Positions 52,276 to 61,061 are shown, numbered from the stretch's first letter. The stretch is DNA of 64,000 bases from Arthrobacter beigongshangensis (GCF_016820585.1 NZ_JADHDX010000008.1:62001-126000), one strand, 5' to 3'. Notes: generated from the sequence alone by a model not told the origin. Made by a program: numbers and translations.

Positions 52276-52983
52276 GTGACAGAAATGAATACATGTAGCC
52301 ACGAAACAGAAGGTACAGCGGAGATGCAAAAATTATGCATCTCCATCGTGCCGATTTTCAATCATTTGGATGCAGCCGAAATGCGGGAAATCGTCAAAGA
52401 AACACACGCTATTTCGCATGAACGAGGGCATACTATCTACCGCGCAGGCGAAAATTCAGATGGCTTGTACATTGTCCATAAAGGTCGCATAAAAATTTAC
52501 AGACTGTCCGACAATGGCAAAGAACAGCTCGTTCGTATTTTAGAGCCGGGTGATTTTACAGGTGAACTTTCACTATTTAGTGAATCTGTCCACAACGCTT
52601 ATGCAGAAGCACTCGAGCCCGTCGAACTATGCGTCATGGGGCGGGATGATTTCCAGCAGTTTTTATTGAAGTACCCAGCGATTGCATTGAAGGTACTTAC
52701 TGAATTTTCCACACGGTTAGCAAAAACTGAGAAGCAAGCAGCCAGCATCGCCATGGAATCTACCGAAACGCGCGTCGCTATCTATCTGGCCGATCTAGTC
52801 GAGGAGCAAAAACGCAGTGACATCACCTTACCTATGAGTCGGAAAGACCTCGCCTCCCATCTTGGCACTACACCTGAAACAGTGAGTCGAAAGCTCACCG
52901 ATTTCGAGCAGGCCGGATGGATTCGACAGAGTGGCCAGCGCGATATCGTGATTTTGGATTTGGATGCACTGTTGTTGGCGTGA
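52276..52983 (+). CDS. Crp/Fnr family transcriptional regulator
   Basis: A 235-residue regulator. The effector barrel spans residues 25-140 (GHTIYRAGENSDGLYIVHKG, GELSLF) and the C-terminal winged helix has LGTTPETVSRKLTDFE, with the E-x-x-S-R pattern of FNR that reads TTGAT. Cysteines are at 7, 21 and 119 only, so a full FNR [4Fe-4S] site is unlikely; a thiol switch as in lactobacillal FLP is possible. GTG start with AGGTGG. It ends the HMA-ATPase operon and likely controls it. Confidence 0.87.
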   Translation: MTEMNTCSHETEGTAEMQKLCISIVPIFNHLDAAEMREIVKETHAISHERGHTIYRAGENSDGLYIVHKGRIKIYRLSDNGKEQLVRILEPGDFTGELSLFSESVHNAYAEALEPVELCVMGRDDFQQFLLKYPAIALKVLTEFSTRLAKTEKQAASIAMESTETRVAIYLADLVEEQKRSDITLPMSRKDLASHLGTTPETVSRKLTDFEQAGWIRQSGQRDIVILDLDALLLA

Positions 52984-53007
52984 AATTTGATGGCGACTGG
53001 GGGGGTT

Positions 53008-53774
53008 CCAACGAAATGGTTGAACTGTCCAACATTGCGAAAAGATTCTAACATTGTTGCGAAACTCTACAACAATAATCCGGGAGTCTCCAACCATTTC
53101 GGGAACTGCCCAACATTGCGAAAAGATTCCAACATTGTTGCAAAACTCTCCAACAATACTACGGGAGTGTCCAACCATTTCGGGGAAATGTCCAACGTTG
53201 CGAAAATATTCCAACATTGTTGCAAAACTCTCCAACAATACTACGGGAGTGTCCAACCATTTCGGGGAAATGTCCAACGTTGCGAAAATATTCCAACATT
53301 GTTGCAAAACTCTCCAACAATACTACGGGAGTGTCCAACCATTTCGGGGAACTGTCCAACATTGCGACAAGATTCCAACATTGTTGCAAACCTCTCCAAC
53401 AATAATTCGGGAGTCTCCAACCATTTCGGGAACTGCCCAACATTGCGAAAAGATTCCAACATTGTTGCAAAACTCTCCAACAATACTACGGGAGTGTCCA
53501 ACCATTTCGGGGAACTGTCCAACATTGCGAAAAGATTCCAACATTGTTGCAAAACTCTCCAACAATAATTCGGGAGTCTCCAACCATTTCGGGAACTGCC
53601 CAACATTGCGAAAAGATTCCAACATTGTTGCAAAACTCTCCAACAATACTACGGGAGTGTCCAACCATTTCGGGGAAATGTCCAACGTTGCGAAAATATT
53701 CCAACATTGTTGCAAAACTCTCCAACAATACTACGGGAGTGTCCAACCATTTCGGGGAACTGTCCAACATTGCG
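53008..53774. repeat. Higher-order tandem repeat: 82-bp blocks of four ~20.5-bp units (array 3)
   Basis: Blocks begin at 53008, 53090, 53171, 53253, 53335, 53417, 53498, 53580, 53661 and 53743 (partial). Each block holds four units beginning CCAAC: CCAACCATTTCGGG.., CCAACATTGCGAAAAGATT, CCAACATTGTTGCAAAACTC and CCAACAATAnTnCGGGAGT. Blocks 3 and 4 are identical; the first block is most diverged. Each block can form ATTGTTG/CAACAAT hairpins. It fills most of the 931-base gap between the Crp/Fnr gene and yeeI. No stop codons fall in several frames, which creates long but meaningless ORFs. Confidence 0.95.
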
Positions 53775-53865
53775 TCAGAAGTTCTCAACCACCGTCAGCT
53801 AATAAATTTATTCCATTAGCCTATCTTTTTGCATTTCACACTCGTCTCAACGCATACAATTGTTG

Positions 53866-53871
53866 TATAAT
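53866..53871 (+). promoter_or_regulatory. Possible yeeI promoter
   Basis: A TATAAT box overlaps a small dyad (ATACAATTGTTGTAT, 53854-53868), 44 bases before the gene. No convincing -35 was seen. Confidence 0.4.
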
Positions 53872-53914
53872 AACACTAGTAAATCTATGCTCAATCGAAA
53901 GAGAGTGAAATTCT

Positions 53915-54634
53915 ATGGGTCGCAAATGGAATAATATTAAAGAAAAAAAGGCGTCAAGAGATGCGGATACAAGTCGTATTTACGCAAAATTCGGCCGTGA
54001 AATTTATGTGGTCGCTAAGCAAGGCGAGCCTGACCCAGAACTAAACCAAGCGCTTAAAGTGGTTGTCGAGCGCGCCAAAACATATAGCGTACCAAAAGCC
54101 ATCATCGACCGTGCCATCGAAAAAGCAAAGGGTGGTGCGGAAGAAAACTTTGACGAGCTACGCTACGAAGGCTTTGGCCCGAACGGCTCAATGGTCATCG
54201 TCGATACATTAACGAACAACGTCAACCGAACTGCATCAGAAGTGCGGGCTGCTTTCGGTAAAAACAACGGTAATATGGGCGTAAGTGGATCTGTTTCCTA
54301 CATGTTCGATGCTACTGCAGTCATCGGTATCGAAGGTAAATCTGCTGACGACGTACTCGAACTCCTCATGGATGCGGACGTCGAAGTTCGTGACATCCTT
54401 GAAGAAGAGGATGCTGTTATCGTCTATGCTGAACCGGACCAATTCCATGTCGTTCAAGAAGCATTCAAAAATGCTGGTATTACAGAATTCACTGTTGCCG
54501 AGCTAACAATGCTAGCACACAATTTCGTAGAACTCGATTCCGATGCACAAGCAAAATTCGAAAAAATGATTGACGCACTAGACGACTTAGAAGACGTTCA
54601 ACAGGTATATCACAACGTCGATTTGGACGATTAA
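53915..54634 (+). CDS. yeeI: YebC/PmpR family protein, YeeI type
   Basis: A 239-residue protein almost identical in layout to B. subtilis YeeI. It starts [20 protein letters not shown] and contains [19 protein letters not shown] and [12 protein letters not shown]. Family members bind DNA as regulators, and recent work on YebC-type proteins also links them to translation of proline-rich stretches. GAGAG precedes the ATG. A terminator follows. The large repeat array lies directly upstream. Confidence 0.93.
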   Translation: MGRKWNNIKEKKASRDADTSRIYAKFGREIYVVAKQGEPDPELNQALKVVVERAKTYSVPKAIIDRAIEKAKGGAEENFDELRYEGFGPNGSMVIVDTLTNNVNRTASEVRAAFGKNNGNMGVSGSVSYMFDATAVIGIEGKSADDVLELLMDADVEVRDILEEEDAVIVYAEPDQFHVVQEAFKNAGITEFTVAELTMLAHNFVELDSDAQAKFEKMIDALDDLEDVQQVYHNVDLDD

Positions 54635-54641
54635 TCACATA

Positions 54642-54680
54642 GAAAAGGAGAATCCACATCAGATGGATTCTCCTTTTTAT
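54642..54680. terminator. Terminator of yeeI, bidirectional
   Basis: Stem AAAAGGAGAATCCA / TGGATTCTCCTTTT with a six-base loop and T runs, between convergent genes. Confidence 0.88.
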
Positions 54681-54690
54681 TCATACTCCC

Positions 54691-55236
54691 TTATTCATAC
54701 TGTTCGATTTGATTGCCCTCTTCATCGAAATAAGTATAGTAAAATTGATAACTCTTCCCTTTCCGCTTCGGTAACTCCACCCACACAACATCCCTTGCAT
54801 TGGGATGTATGTCTATCTCCATAACTTCATCATTGACGGTCATACGTATTTTGGCAATTTTATTATTTTCATTCGCAACGTAAAGCATCGTCGGAGGAAT
54901 ACCATCCTCCTCTAACATATGGACCCCGAATTGTGAAAGTGATTCACCTTTCCTTACTTCAAAATGCGACCATTGATAGTTCCCTTTAGCATTTTTGGTC
55001 AAACGCATATAGGCCGGATTCTGATTAAAAATAAGACTAACAATCCGTTCTTCCCTACTATCTGTTATATCCAAAATTTCGATAGTAGCCGATTCAGCTT
55101 CATAGCCTTCAATAGACCGAATAACTTCAATAATAGACGCCTCGTCGTTACCATAAATCGGTTTCTCCCACCAAATCACAACGCAAAGGATTACACTTAC
55201 TGCAAGTACAACCACGACAAGTAATTTCTTCAACAT
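54691..55236 (-). CDS. Hypothetical membrane-anchored protein
   Basis: A 181-residue protein with an N-terminal membrane helix (KKLLVVVVLAVSVILCVVIW, residues 3-22) and an outside, beta-rich domain (about 30-181). No cysteine lipobox in the normal place. No family was recognised. GGGGAG lies close to the start. It follows a lipoprotein gene on the same strand with a 35-base gap. Confidence 0.6.
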   Translation of the reverse strand: MLKKLLVVVVLAVSVILCVVIWWEKPIYGNDEASIIEVIRSIEGYEAESATIEILDITDSREERIVSLIFNQNPAYMRLTKNAKGNYQWSHFEVRKGESLSQFGVHMLEEDGIPPTMLYVANENNKIAKIRMTVNDEVMEIDIHPNARDVVWVELPKRKGKSYQFYYTYFDEEGNQIEQYE

Positions 55237-55271
55237 CTTCTCCCCTATTCTTTATGGAAAATAGGATTCCC

Positions 55272-55652
55272 TCACATCTTCACTTCATCGCTCATTTCAA
55301 ATACATCGAAAATATGCTTTTGGAACACCAGCGAAATAATCTTATCTTCTTTTTTATAATAATGGACATTGCCGACGCGTTGATCCACCAACTCGGTCCA
55401 GCCCCAATCCTCGATCTCCGCTAAATAATGCGCTGGTGGCTCACCTTGGCTGCCACCGATATCCTTCAGCTTATATTTTGCAGATTTTGCAATTTCGGTT
55501 GTACAAATTTCAGGTCGAACTTCACTCGCATTTTTTGGAACTGGAAAACCATGATTGATAACCGCCATGCGATAGCCCTCTTCTTCGCTATAGACATTCG
55601 AGCAGCCAGCCATCATGCCGATGATTAAAAGAAATATAAGAAGCCGTTTCAT
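55272..55652 (-). CDS. Small lipoprotein of unknown function
   Basis: A 126-residue secreted lipoprotein; signal peptide RLLIFLLIIGMMAGCS with the lipidated cysteine at residue 17. The mature part resembles small Bacillales lipoproteins with HYLAEIEDWGWTEL and VHYYKKEDKIISL. Function unknown. GGGAGATGGCGGG precedes the ATG. Confidence 0.65.
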   Translation of the reverse strand: MKRLLIFLLIIGMMAGCSNVYSEEEGYRMAVINHGFPVPKNASEVRPEICTTEIAKSAKYKLKDIGGSQGEPPAHYLAEIEDWGWTELVDQRVGNVHYYKKEDKIISLVFQKHIFDVFEMSDEVKM

Positions 55653-55858
55653 CCCGCCATCTCCCTCACAAAAACTTCACAAGCCTTTACTATCAGATTA
55701 CTAAGAAAGTTAAAGTTTGTCATCCGACGTATTTGTGACAAGCTGGAATTAGGTTGGTGGCTTTCAACAAAGACCTCCGCCGTGTGCGTAATCATGTCAT
55801 GGGCTCGTTACATGACTCGAAACCTTTTATCTCCAATTTCAGGATTGTCTCGCCACCT

Positions 55859-56305
55859 CTAGTTAATTACATACTTAAATATAAGCTCCCCGTTTGGATC
55901 CCTTTCATTTATAAACTCAAATCCAATACTTTTATATAATTCGAATGCTACTTTATTCTCTTCGATGATACTTAAATAGATCATTTTTACCCCATATTCT
56001 TTGGATACAATCTCAATCAGTTTTAGCATCGCTTTTCTTCCCAAGCCTTTACCTTGATATTTTTCATCTATCATTATTCGGTCAATCCAAGTATCTTTAT
56101 TCGGCCCGAAAGAACCGTACATTGCAAATCCAATAATAACCTCTCCATCATATAGTGCCACCGGACGCCATTGATGGTATGTACTCGCTTCCTCTATACA
56201 CTCATCTACCGATTCAATATATTTTTCTTGTCCCATTTTTAATGTTATCTTTCTAAATAGCCATTCATTGGTATCATCAATGTCCTTTATATAAATATTG
56301 CTCAT
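55859..56305 (-). CDS. GNAT acetyltransferase, BltD-like (polyamine N-acetyltransferase)
   Basis: A 148-residue acetyltransferase. The acetyl-CoA loop is DEKYQGKGLGRKAM near residue 85-98, followed by IYLSIIEENKVAFELYKSIG. YIESVDECIEEA and GFAMYGSFG are close to B. subtilis BltD, a spermine/spermidine acetyltransferase, so that substrate is likely. The start at 56305 is chosen from family alignment; the ribosome site AGAGGTG is 12 bases away. A longer frame adds 26 unrelated residues. Confidence 0.8.
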   Translation of the reverse strand: MSNIYIKDIDDTNEWLFRKITLKMGQEKYIESVDECIEEASTYHQWRPVALYDGEVIIGFAMYGSFGPNKDTWIDRIMIDEKYQGKGLGRKAMLKLIEIVSKEYGVKMIYLSIIEENKVAFELYKSIGFEFINERDPNGELIFKYVIN

Positions 56306-56361
56306 GCTAGTAACTACACCTCTATTATCTAGTCCGATTGCAGTACAACATTGCTCAATTG

Positions 56362-56639
56362 TTAAAAGATGTTTTTTATCCAAGTCATTATGTAAGCAAA
56401 AATAAATGGCTTAAACCAAACTAGATAGAATAAAATGATAAAAAAGATACGCCTGATATTATCTTTGTTACACCTTTTTCTTTTTTTGGAGAATGCTATA
56501 AAACTAAAGATAATTCCAAGTACTAAAAGTATAAATCCTATGATAACAGCAGGCTCAATTATCTCTGTTGTCATCCAACTAAGTGCAAGTATTCCAGAAA
56601 TCACAAAGACAATTGACCATATACTAAAAATCTGTTCAA
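56362..56639 (-). pseudogene. Small membrane protein gene, probably frameshifted
   Basis: The intact downstream part encodes three hydrophobic stretches, ending FAYIMTWIKNIF. Its reading frame continues upstream past the first good start (GTG 56604) as hydrophobic codons but meets no start. A TTG at 56639 lies eight bases from a perfect GGAGGAG and would open this protein as NRFFSIWSIVFVISG if the A5 run at 56626-56630 had one more base. A one-base loss in this run is the simplest explanation. Function unknown. Confidence 0.55.
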
Positions 56640-56676
56640 ACTAGTAGCTCCTCCTTTTGGATGACCAGAAAAACCT

Positions 56677-57084
56677 CTACTTGATAACTTTTTTTATTAG
56701 CGTCAATATAAAAAATTGAATAATTCCGCCAACCATACCAAAAACGAACATCGTAATTATTGAAAAAAGATCATATAGAACAATACTCCCTAAAAGGCCC
56801 GCCAAGCCACCAAAGCCCGCATACAAAAGTGCCTTTATCCGATTTAAATAATTTTTAGTTCGAGTAGAAAAGTCGATATACAATGAAATAGGAAATGCCC
56901 CAAACACAAAGAACGGAAACGAATATAGTGCCACAACCAAGATAGTTGGACCAAAACCCCAGGAGTCTTGAAGAAATAGAATCGAATAAAGTGCTAAGAA
57001 AATACCAAAAGGTATAGGTGAAATTATTACCGCCAAAAAGTAAAGTGAGATGCGGTCAAACGTCTCTTTATAGGTTGTTGTCAT
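56677..57084 (-). CDS. Hypothetical membrane protein, four helices
   Basis: A 135-residue protein with about four membrane helices (residues 14-36, 44-64, 85-105 and 109-131). It starts MTTTYKETFDRISLYFL behind GTGGGG; the longer frame adds 16 polar residues. No family was recognised. It is followed by the frameshifted small membrane gene on the same strand. Confidence 0.6.
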   Translation of the reverse strand: MTTTYKETFDRISLYFLAVIISPIPFGIFLALYSILFLQDSWGFGPTILVVALYSFPFFVFGAFPISLYIDFSTRTKNYLNRIKALLYAGFGGLAGLLGSIVLYDLFSIITMFVFGMVGGIIQFFILTLIKKVIK

Positions 57085-57291
57085 ATTGAATACCCCACTT
57101 TCATCAATCCTTACAGTTCCTACTTCCTTCATTGAGTCGGATCAATATCATAAGGATTAGAAATAACAAAAAAACAGTAGAAAATAATTTCATTAATGGT
57201 CTCTACTACTTAACAGACGTAATTATTTGACAACTAGTTTCATTTTATTTCCTAATTGCGTGAAATGATCCACTTACAAAAAGCTCGCGGT

Positions 57292-57744
57292 TCAAAGCCT
57301 CCTCGCAAGTCGAGTCATATCTCTACATTGAATACCATTTTCAAAAATCGCTTCCTCGTAGTTATCAATGAAAAAGTCCTTTATCACACCTTCTATTCGA
57401 AAACCACATTTCTGATAAAGCGCCAGCTGGCCTATACTTGAATTGCCCGTTCCGACTTCCAGTGAGTGATAACCAAGCTCCCGCGCAGTTTGAATCGCAT
57501 CCTCAATTAGCTTCCTACCAATCCCTCTGCCATGCATCCTTTCATCAACCGCTACATTCATAATCTCCATCGTTTCCACATCCAATTTCACCAACACATA
57601 AACACCGACGATTTCACCCGCAATTTCAGCTACGCGGCATTCCCCAATCGCCAAATATTCCTCCACCATCTCCCGTGATGGATCTGCGAGTAGTAAGAGC
57701 TCAAAAGGTGGTATCTCATGCTTGTTCAATTTTCTGATGAACAC
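57292..57744 (-). CDS. GNAT acetyltransferase
   Basis: A 150-residue acetyltransferase resembling B. subtilis YvbK. The acetyl-CoA motif is DERMHGRGIGRKLI near residue 67-80, followed by EVGTGNSSIGQLALYQKCGF. GTG start, seven bases from GGAGG. It lies 11 bases after a nucleotidyltransferase gene and ends a probable Nudix-nucleotidyltransferase-GNAT unit. Substrate unknown. Confidence 0.8.
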   Translation of the reverse strand: MFIRKLNKHEIPPFELLLLADPSREMVEEYLAIGECRVAEIAGEIVGVYVLVKLDVETMEIMNVAVDERMHGRGIGRKLIEDAIQTARELGYHSLEVGTGNSSIGQLALYQKCGFRIEGVIKDFFIDNYEEAIFENGIQCRDMTRLARRL

Positions 57745-57755
57745 TCAAACGCCTC

Positions 57756-58472
57756 CTATTGTTTTCCCATCGAATATCCCTCAAATAACCGACCACCATA
57801 AGGTTGCAGTACTTCATCAGCCAGGTTGATTATTTCACCCTTAGCACCCGTTCTATAAAACATATCAAACGCTTGCACGAATCTCCCTGCAAAGTCCTCA
57901 TCATAGTTATTTAAAGCCCGCACAACCCATTTCGACTCCCCTATCCACTTGCCATTTGTCCGCAAAACAAACTCATGGATTGCATCAGCCAATGTATTCG
58001 CAATGAAGATTTCTTCCGCCCGATTGGTTGAACCAACCAGATCATCAAGCGCATCCGTTAGCATATATCGTTTCGTTTCTATCGTATCCCAAGACCACAT
58101 AGCAGGGCCTTGATTCAACAGCTCATCCGCCTCATCCTTTATCGCACGAACAGCTCCCGAGTCAATGATGATAAGTCCTTCTGAAACCATCCGCGGCAAT
58201 GAAGGACGAGCCCTCTCACAGTCCAACTTGAAAAAGTCTTTATACGAAGTAAAATTATGGACAAACACTTCGATTGGCCAACCATAATCGATAAACGATT
58301 CACGATAAGCCGACTCGACTTTGTCATCAAAAACAACGATATCCAAATCTGATGTAGCTGTATGCTCACCCCTGACCACACTTCCAGCCATCACCGCAGC
58401 TTGGCAATTTGGGAACTTCTTTGCTATAAATCTTTTCGCAGCTTCTAGCGGCTGCAATCTGTTTTCATTCAT
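57756..58472 (-). CDS. Pol-beta-fold nucleotidyltransferase
   Basis: A 238-residue protein with the nucleotidyltransferase signature GSVVRGEHTATSDLDIVVF (residues 31-49), giving the GS and DxD metal site. The helical C-terminal half resembles aminoglycoside or kanamycin-type nucleotidyltransferases, but the substrate cannot be told. Its position between Nudix and GNAT genes on one strand suggests a small-molecule modification cassette. Confidence 0.75.
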   Translation of the reverse strand: MNENRLQPLEAAKRFIAKKFPNCQAAVMAGSVVRGEHTATSDLDIVVFDDKVESAYRESFIDYGWPIEVFVHNFTSYKDFFKLDCERARPSLPRMVSEGLIIIDSGAVRAIKDEADELLNQGPAMWSWDTIETKRYMLTDALDDLVGSTNRAEEIFIANTLADAIHEFVLRTNGKWIGESKWVVRALNNYDEDFAGRFVQAFDMFYRTGAKGEIINLADEVLQPYGGRLFEGYSMGKQ

Positions 58473-58492
58473 ATGCTCCCCCTCTTACTATT

Positions 58493-58891
58493 TCAATCTC
58501 TATATAAAACAGATACTTTTTCCACAATCTCTATCGGATGAACATCCAATGATAATAGTTGTTCCAATTCAACCCACATTGGCTCATAGGTACCCCTATC
58601 CCTGCATTCATCCCCAAACTCTTCACCATTCCCCGTTCCAAATACACCACCAATAATTTCAGCAATAAAAAAGTACTGTACCCCATTATAATTAATAATC
58701 CCAAGACTACCTTTAATCGCAACATGCACACCTAATTCTTCGAACGTCTCTCTTATCGCAGCTTGCTCTGGACTTTCATCCTGTTCAATTCCGCCGCCAG
58801 GAAAAACATAATACTCCTGTCCAGCTCTAACTCTTTTAATCAATGCAACTTTGTTGCTTTCGATAATAACGGAAGAACCTCGATTTCTCAC
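58493..58891 (-). CDS. Nudix hydrolase
   Basis: A 132-residue Nudix protein with the full box GGGIEQDESPEQAAIRETFE continuing EELGV from about residue 31. It starts MRNRGSSVIIESNKVALIKR. First gene of the minus-strand unit with the nucleotidyltransferase (20-base gap) and GNAT genes. Substrate unknown. Confidence 0.85.
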   Translation of the reverse strand: MRNRGSSVIIESNKVALIKRVRAGQEYYVFPGGGIEQDESPEQAAIRETFEELGVHVAIKGSLGIINYNGVQYFFIAEIIGGVFGTGNGEEFGDECRDRGTYEPMWVELEQLLSLDVHPIEIVEKVSVLYRD

Positions 58892-58954
58892 ATCTCCTCA
58901 CCTACTTTCCTTCAATACTCCCCAAACATCAGATAGCACTAGAATGAGTATCAC

Positions 58955-58983
58955 TTTACAACTCCCTACACATATACTATAAT
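58955..58983 (+). promoter_or_regulatory. Sigma-A promoter of the HTH gene
   Basis: TTTACA, a 17-base spacer and a perfect TATAAT. The predicted start of transcription falls on the repeated AT-rich half-sites that follow. Confidence 0.75.
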
Positions 58984-58986
58984 ATA

Positions 58987-59035
58987 TTTTAGTAAATTAA
59001 TTTTTAGTAAATATATTTTTATCAAACTAAATTTT
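58987..59035. promoter_or_regulatory. Repeated half-sites over the start of the HTH gene transcript
   Basis: TTTTAGTAAAT occurs at about 58987 and 59002, and an inverted relative AAACTAAATTTT at about 59024. Their place over the transcription start suggests autorepression by the HTH protein encoded 22 bases further on. Confidence 0.5.
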
Positions 59036-59056
59036 ATTGAAGAGGAGGAGTTTGAA

Positions 59057-59587
59057 ATGGGACTGTTGGATATCTATTTGCAAAAAAATGAGAAAAAACG
59101 CTACGATGTATTTAAAGAAACCGGACTGAGCCAGCAAATGCTTTCAAATGTCAACAAAAAAGAGGTAACGGGCTATTCCGTGAAAACCATCCAAGCCATC
59201 GCAAAAACAGTTGGAAAAAGTGAAGGAACCGTTTTAGAAGAACTATTAGGCCTAGAAAAAGAAAATGCTTACTTTGAAGTATTCAATATAGAAGATTTAT
59301 TGTTAGCCTTTAAAAATAAAGAAACCCATATTGTCATCAAAGGCGACTATAAAAAAGAAATCGTTCCATTCGCCGAAGGGCAACTTCTCGAAATTGAAAC
59401 GATGGGGACGGGGTTAGGTTCTGCTGGAATGGTAGCTGTTTTAGCTGAGCTACTCCTACATGCCGCTACCTTTTTTAGCAACAAAGACGCTGATTACAGG
59501 AAAATCGAAAATCAAATTCGGAAGTACAGAATAAAAAAACTAAACGACGACGAGCTACTTCTTTATTTACGTCAATTAGATTATTAA
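59057..59587 (+). CDS. HTH protein with possible membrane segment
   Basis: A 176-residue protein. Residues 1-70 look like a Cro/C1-type helix-turn-helix (RYDVFKETGLSQQMLSNVNK, then KTIQAIAKTVGKSEGTVLEEL). A middle segment follows, then a hydrophobic stretch (TGLGSAGMVAVLAELLLHAA, about 117-137) that may be a membrane or packing helix, and a charged helical tail. No known family was recognised. It has a consensus promoter with repeated operator-like sites and GAGGAGG before the ATG. An antitoxin- or phage-repressor-like role is possible but unproven. Confidence 0.6.
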   Translation: MGLLDIYLQKNEKKRYDVFKETGLSQQMLSNVNKKEVTGYSVKTIQAIAKTVGKSEGTVLEELLGLEKENAYFEVFNIEDLLLAFKNKETHIVIKGDYKKEIVPFAEGQLLEIETMGTGLGSAGMVAVLAELLLHAATFFSNKDADYRKIENQIRKYRIKKLNDDELLLYLRQLDY

Positions 59588-59607
59588 GCACCACACGCAA
59601 TATCGAT

Positions 59608-59648
59608 GTATTCGTTTGCCGAGTGGATGTCTGCCGGCAAACGAATAC
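59608..59648. repeat. 14-bp perfect inverted repeat
   Basis: GTATTCGTTTGCCG (59608) and its exact complement (59635-59648) flank a 13-base loop, just after the HTH gene. No T run follows on either side, so it is not an ordinary terminator. Confidence 0.8.
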
Positions 59649-59692
59649 GTCAATACAGTGATTTCCCTTTCTTATGAAAGAGCCCTGATTTC

Positions 59693-60252
59693 TCACGCCT
59701 CTCCGCCTACTCCCTTCCGATACTCAATTAACCAACAATCCCGATACTCGCCCTCGTGCCACTCATTCGCCGGAAGCAACTTCACTTTCACAAACCCACA
59801 CTTTTCATAACAACGAATCGCACGTTCATTCCACGTTTGCGGATCCATCACAATACAATCCGCCCCTCGCTCTTCAATTAAGTACCCTACCACGGAGCGA
59901 ACAAGCTGTGTACCGATCCCTTTATTCCAATAGGCCGATTCTCCGATAAACTGATCCATACCATAAATTAATTCCATAGAATCACCGTAGCCATAGGCAA
60001 GTCTCTCTTCTTTATCCACCTCGTAAAACTGAATATAACCGATTGGCTCACCGTCAAATTCAATCAGACACCGGGTAGAATCATCCTCTTCTTCAAAAAA
60101 CTTCTCTTCCACTTTTTCTCGTCAAACGGGTTATCCCTGCCTTCGTAATACTGCAGGATTTCAGGATCAGAAAGCCATTTAACAAGTAAAAATTTATCCT
60201 CTTCTTTCAATATGCGTACATGCAATTTCTCAATTTTTATAATGGTATTCAC
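59693..60252 (-). pseudogene. GNAT acetyltransferase (AAC(6')-like) split by a frameshift
   Basis: Two frames together make one typical GNAT: the first (from GTG 60252) reads NTIIKIEKLHVRILKEEDKF and runs to about DNPFDEK; the second continues VEEKFFEEEDDSTRCLIEFD and ends at 59693. The acetyl-CoA motif WNKGIGTQLVRS and CYEKCGFVKV are in the second part. The switch falls at the T5 run 60113-60117 (A5 on the coding strand); one extra base would restore the frame. The start overlaps the VanW stop (GTGA). Confidence 0.75.
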
Positions 60253-61061
60253 TCCTCATAACTCAAAAACGGCTCGTACATCGTAATCGCATGATTTTCT
60301 GTAATAAATTCATCATCAATCTTCTCACCATTCATGTTATACACTTCTCTATAAATCGAATTATGACGCACATAGCCTCCCCATAGTTCTAGCGTGAAAC
60401 TATGATCTTTCTCATACACTTTATACGTTCGATTTGCAGGCATAGCCTTACGCCATTCACCAACGAGCGAAGTATCCGTCACATAAACAACAAGCTGATA
60501 AGGCTCAGTCGTTTCATTTTTTATTTGTAAATCTAAATAATTATATGCACAGGTCGCGCCGCTACCGAATGGCTGATTGCGCTTTGAATCTGGGAATACA
60601 TCATAACTGTGGCGATAACGTTCAGTTACCGTCAAAGGCGTATGAATCGTCATCCAGTAAATCAGGTTTGACAGCTGACACAATCCCCCGCCAACACCCG
60701 TCGTTACTTTCCCATAATGCAAAATCATCCCCTCGACATAGCCCTTCCGTTTCGTCGTATTGCCAATTAAGCGCCAATAAGAAAAGGTTTCCCCCGGTTG
60801 CAGCACAATGCCATTCAACCGTTTCACCGCAATTTTCAAATTGACGATTTTATTTCTTTGTAATTCCATATCCACATCTTTCAACTCGCGAAGTAAAGGT
60901 GTTCGATGTTGAAACACAACATGACTCAACTTGTCCTCCGCTCGCTTCGACGCATACTTCTTACCATCTATGTACCACTCCGAATAACGCTTCAAGCGAT
61001 ACGCTTTCTTGCCAAAAAATATACGCAGCTTGCTCCGCTTTTTCGGTTGCAATGAATTCAT
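60249..61061 (-). CDS. VanW family protein
   Basis: A 270-residue protein with the VanW core: VLQPGETFSYWRLIG, then GMILHYGKVTTGVGGGLCQ and HTPLTVTERYRHSYDVFPD. VanW accompanies some vancomycin-resistance clusters, but most bacterial copies, as here, stand outside such clusters and have no known role. No other van gene lies nearby. Start at 61061 behind GGGGGTG; a GTG three codons upstream is less likely. Confidence 0.87.
   Translation of the reverse strand: MNSLQPKKRSKLRIFFGKKAYRLKRYSEWYIDGKKYASKRAEDKLSHVVFQHRTPLLRELKDVDMELQRNKIVNLKIAVKRLNGIVLQPGETFSYWRLIGNTTKRKGYVEGMILHYGKVTTGVGGGLCQLSNLIYWMTIHTPLTVTERYRHSYDVFPDSKRNQPFGSGATCAYNYLDLQIKNETTEPYQLVVYVTDTSLVGEWRKAMPANRTYKVYEKDHSFTLELWGGYVRHNSIYREVYNMNGEKIDDEFITENHAITMYEPFLSYEE

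Noticed and set aside
53008..53774. CRISPR array
   Set aside because: Repeats are contiguous and the apparent spacers are themselves repeated within the 82-bp blocks; there are no unique spacers and no cas genes.
53054..53908. A 284-residue protein and other long ORFs on both strands of array 3
   Set aside because: The 82-bp block is not a multiple of three and lacks stops, so several frames on both strands stay open by chance of composition; no ribosome site or known domain supports any of them.
60249..61061. Vancomycin resistance cluster
   Set aside because: Only a VanW-like gene is present, without vanA/B ligase, vanH, vanX or a VanRS pair.
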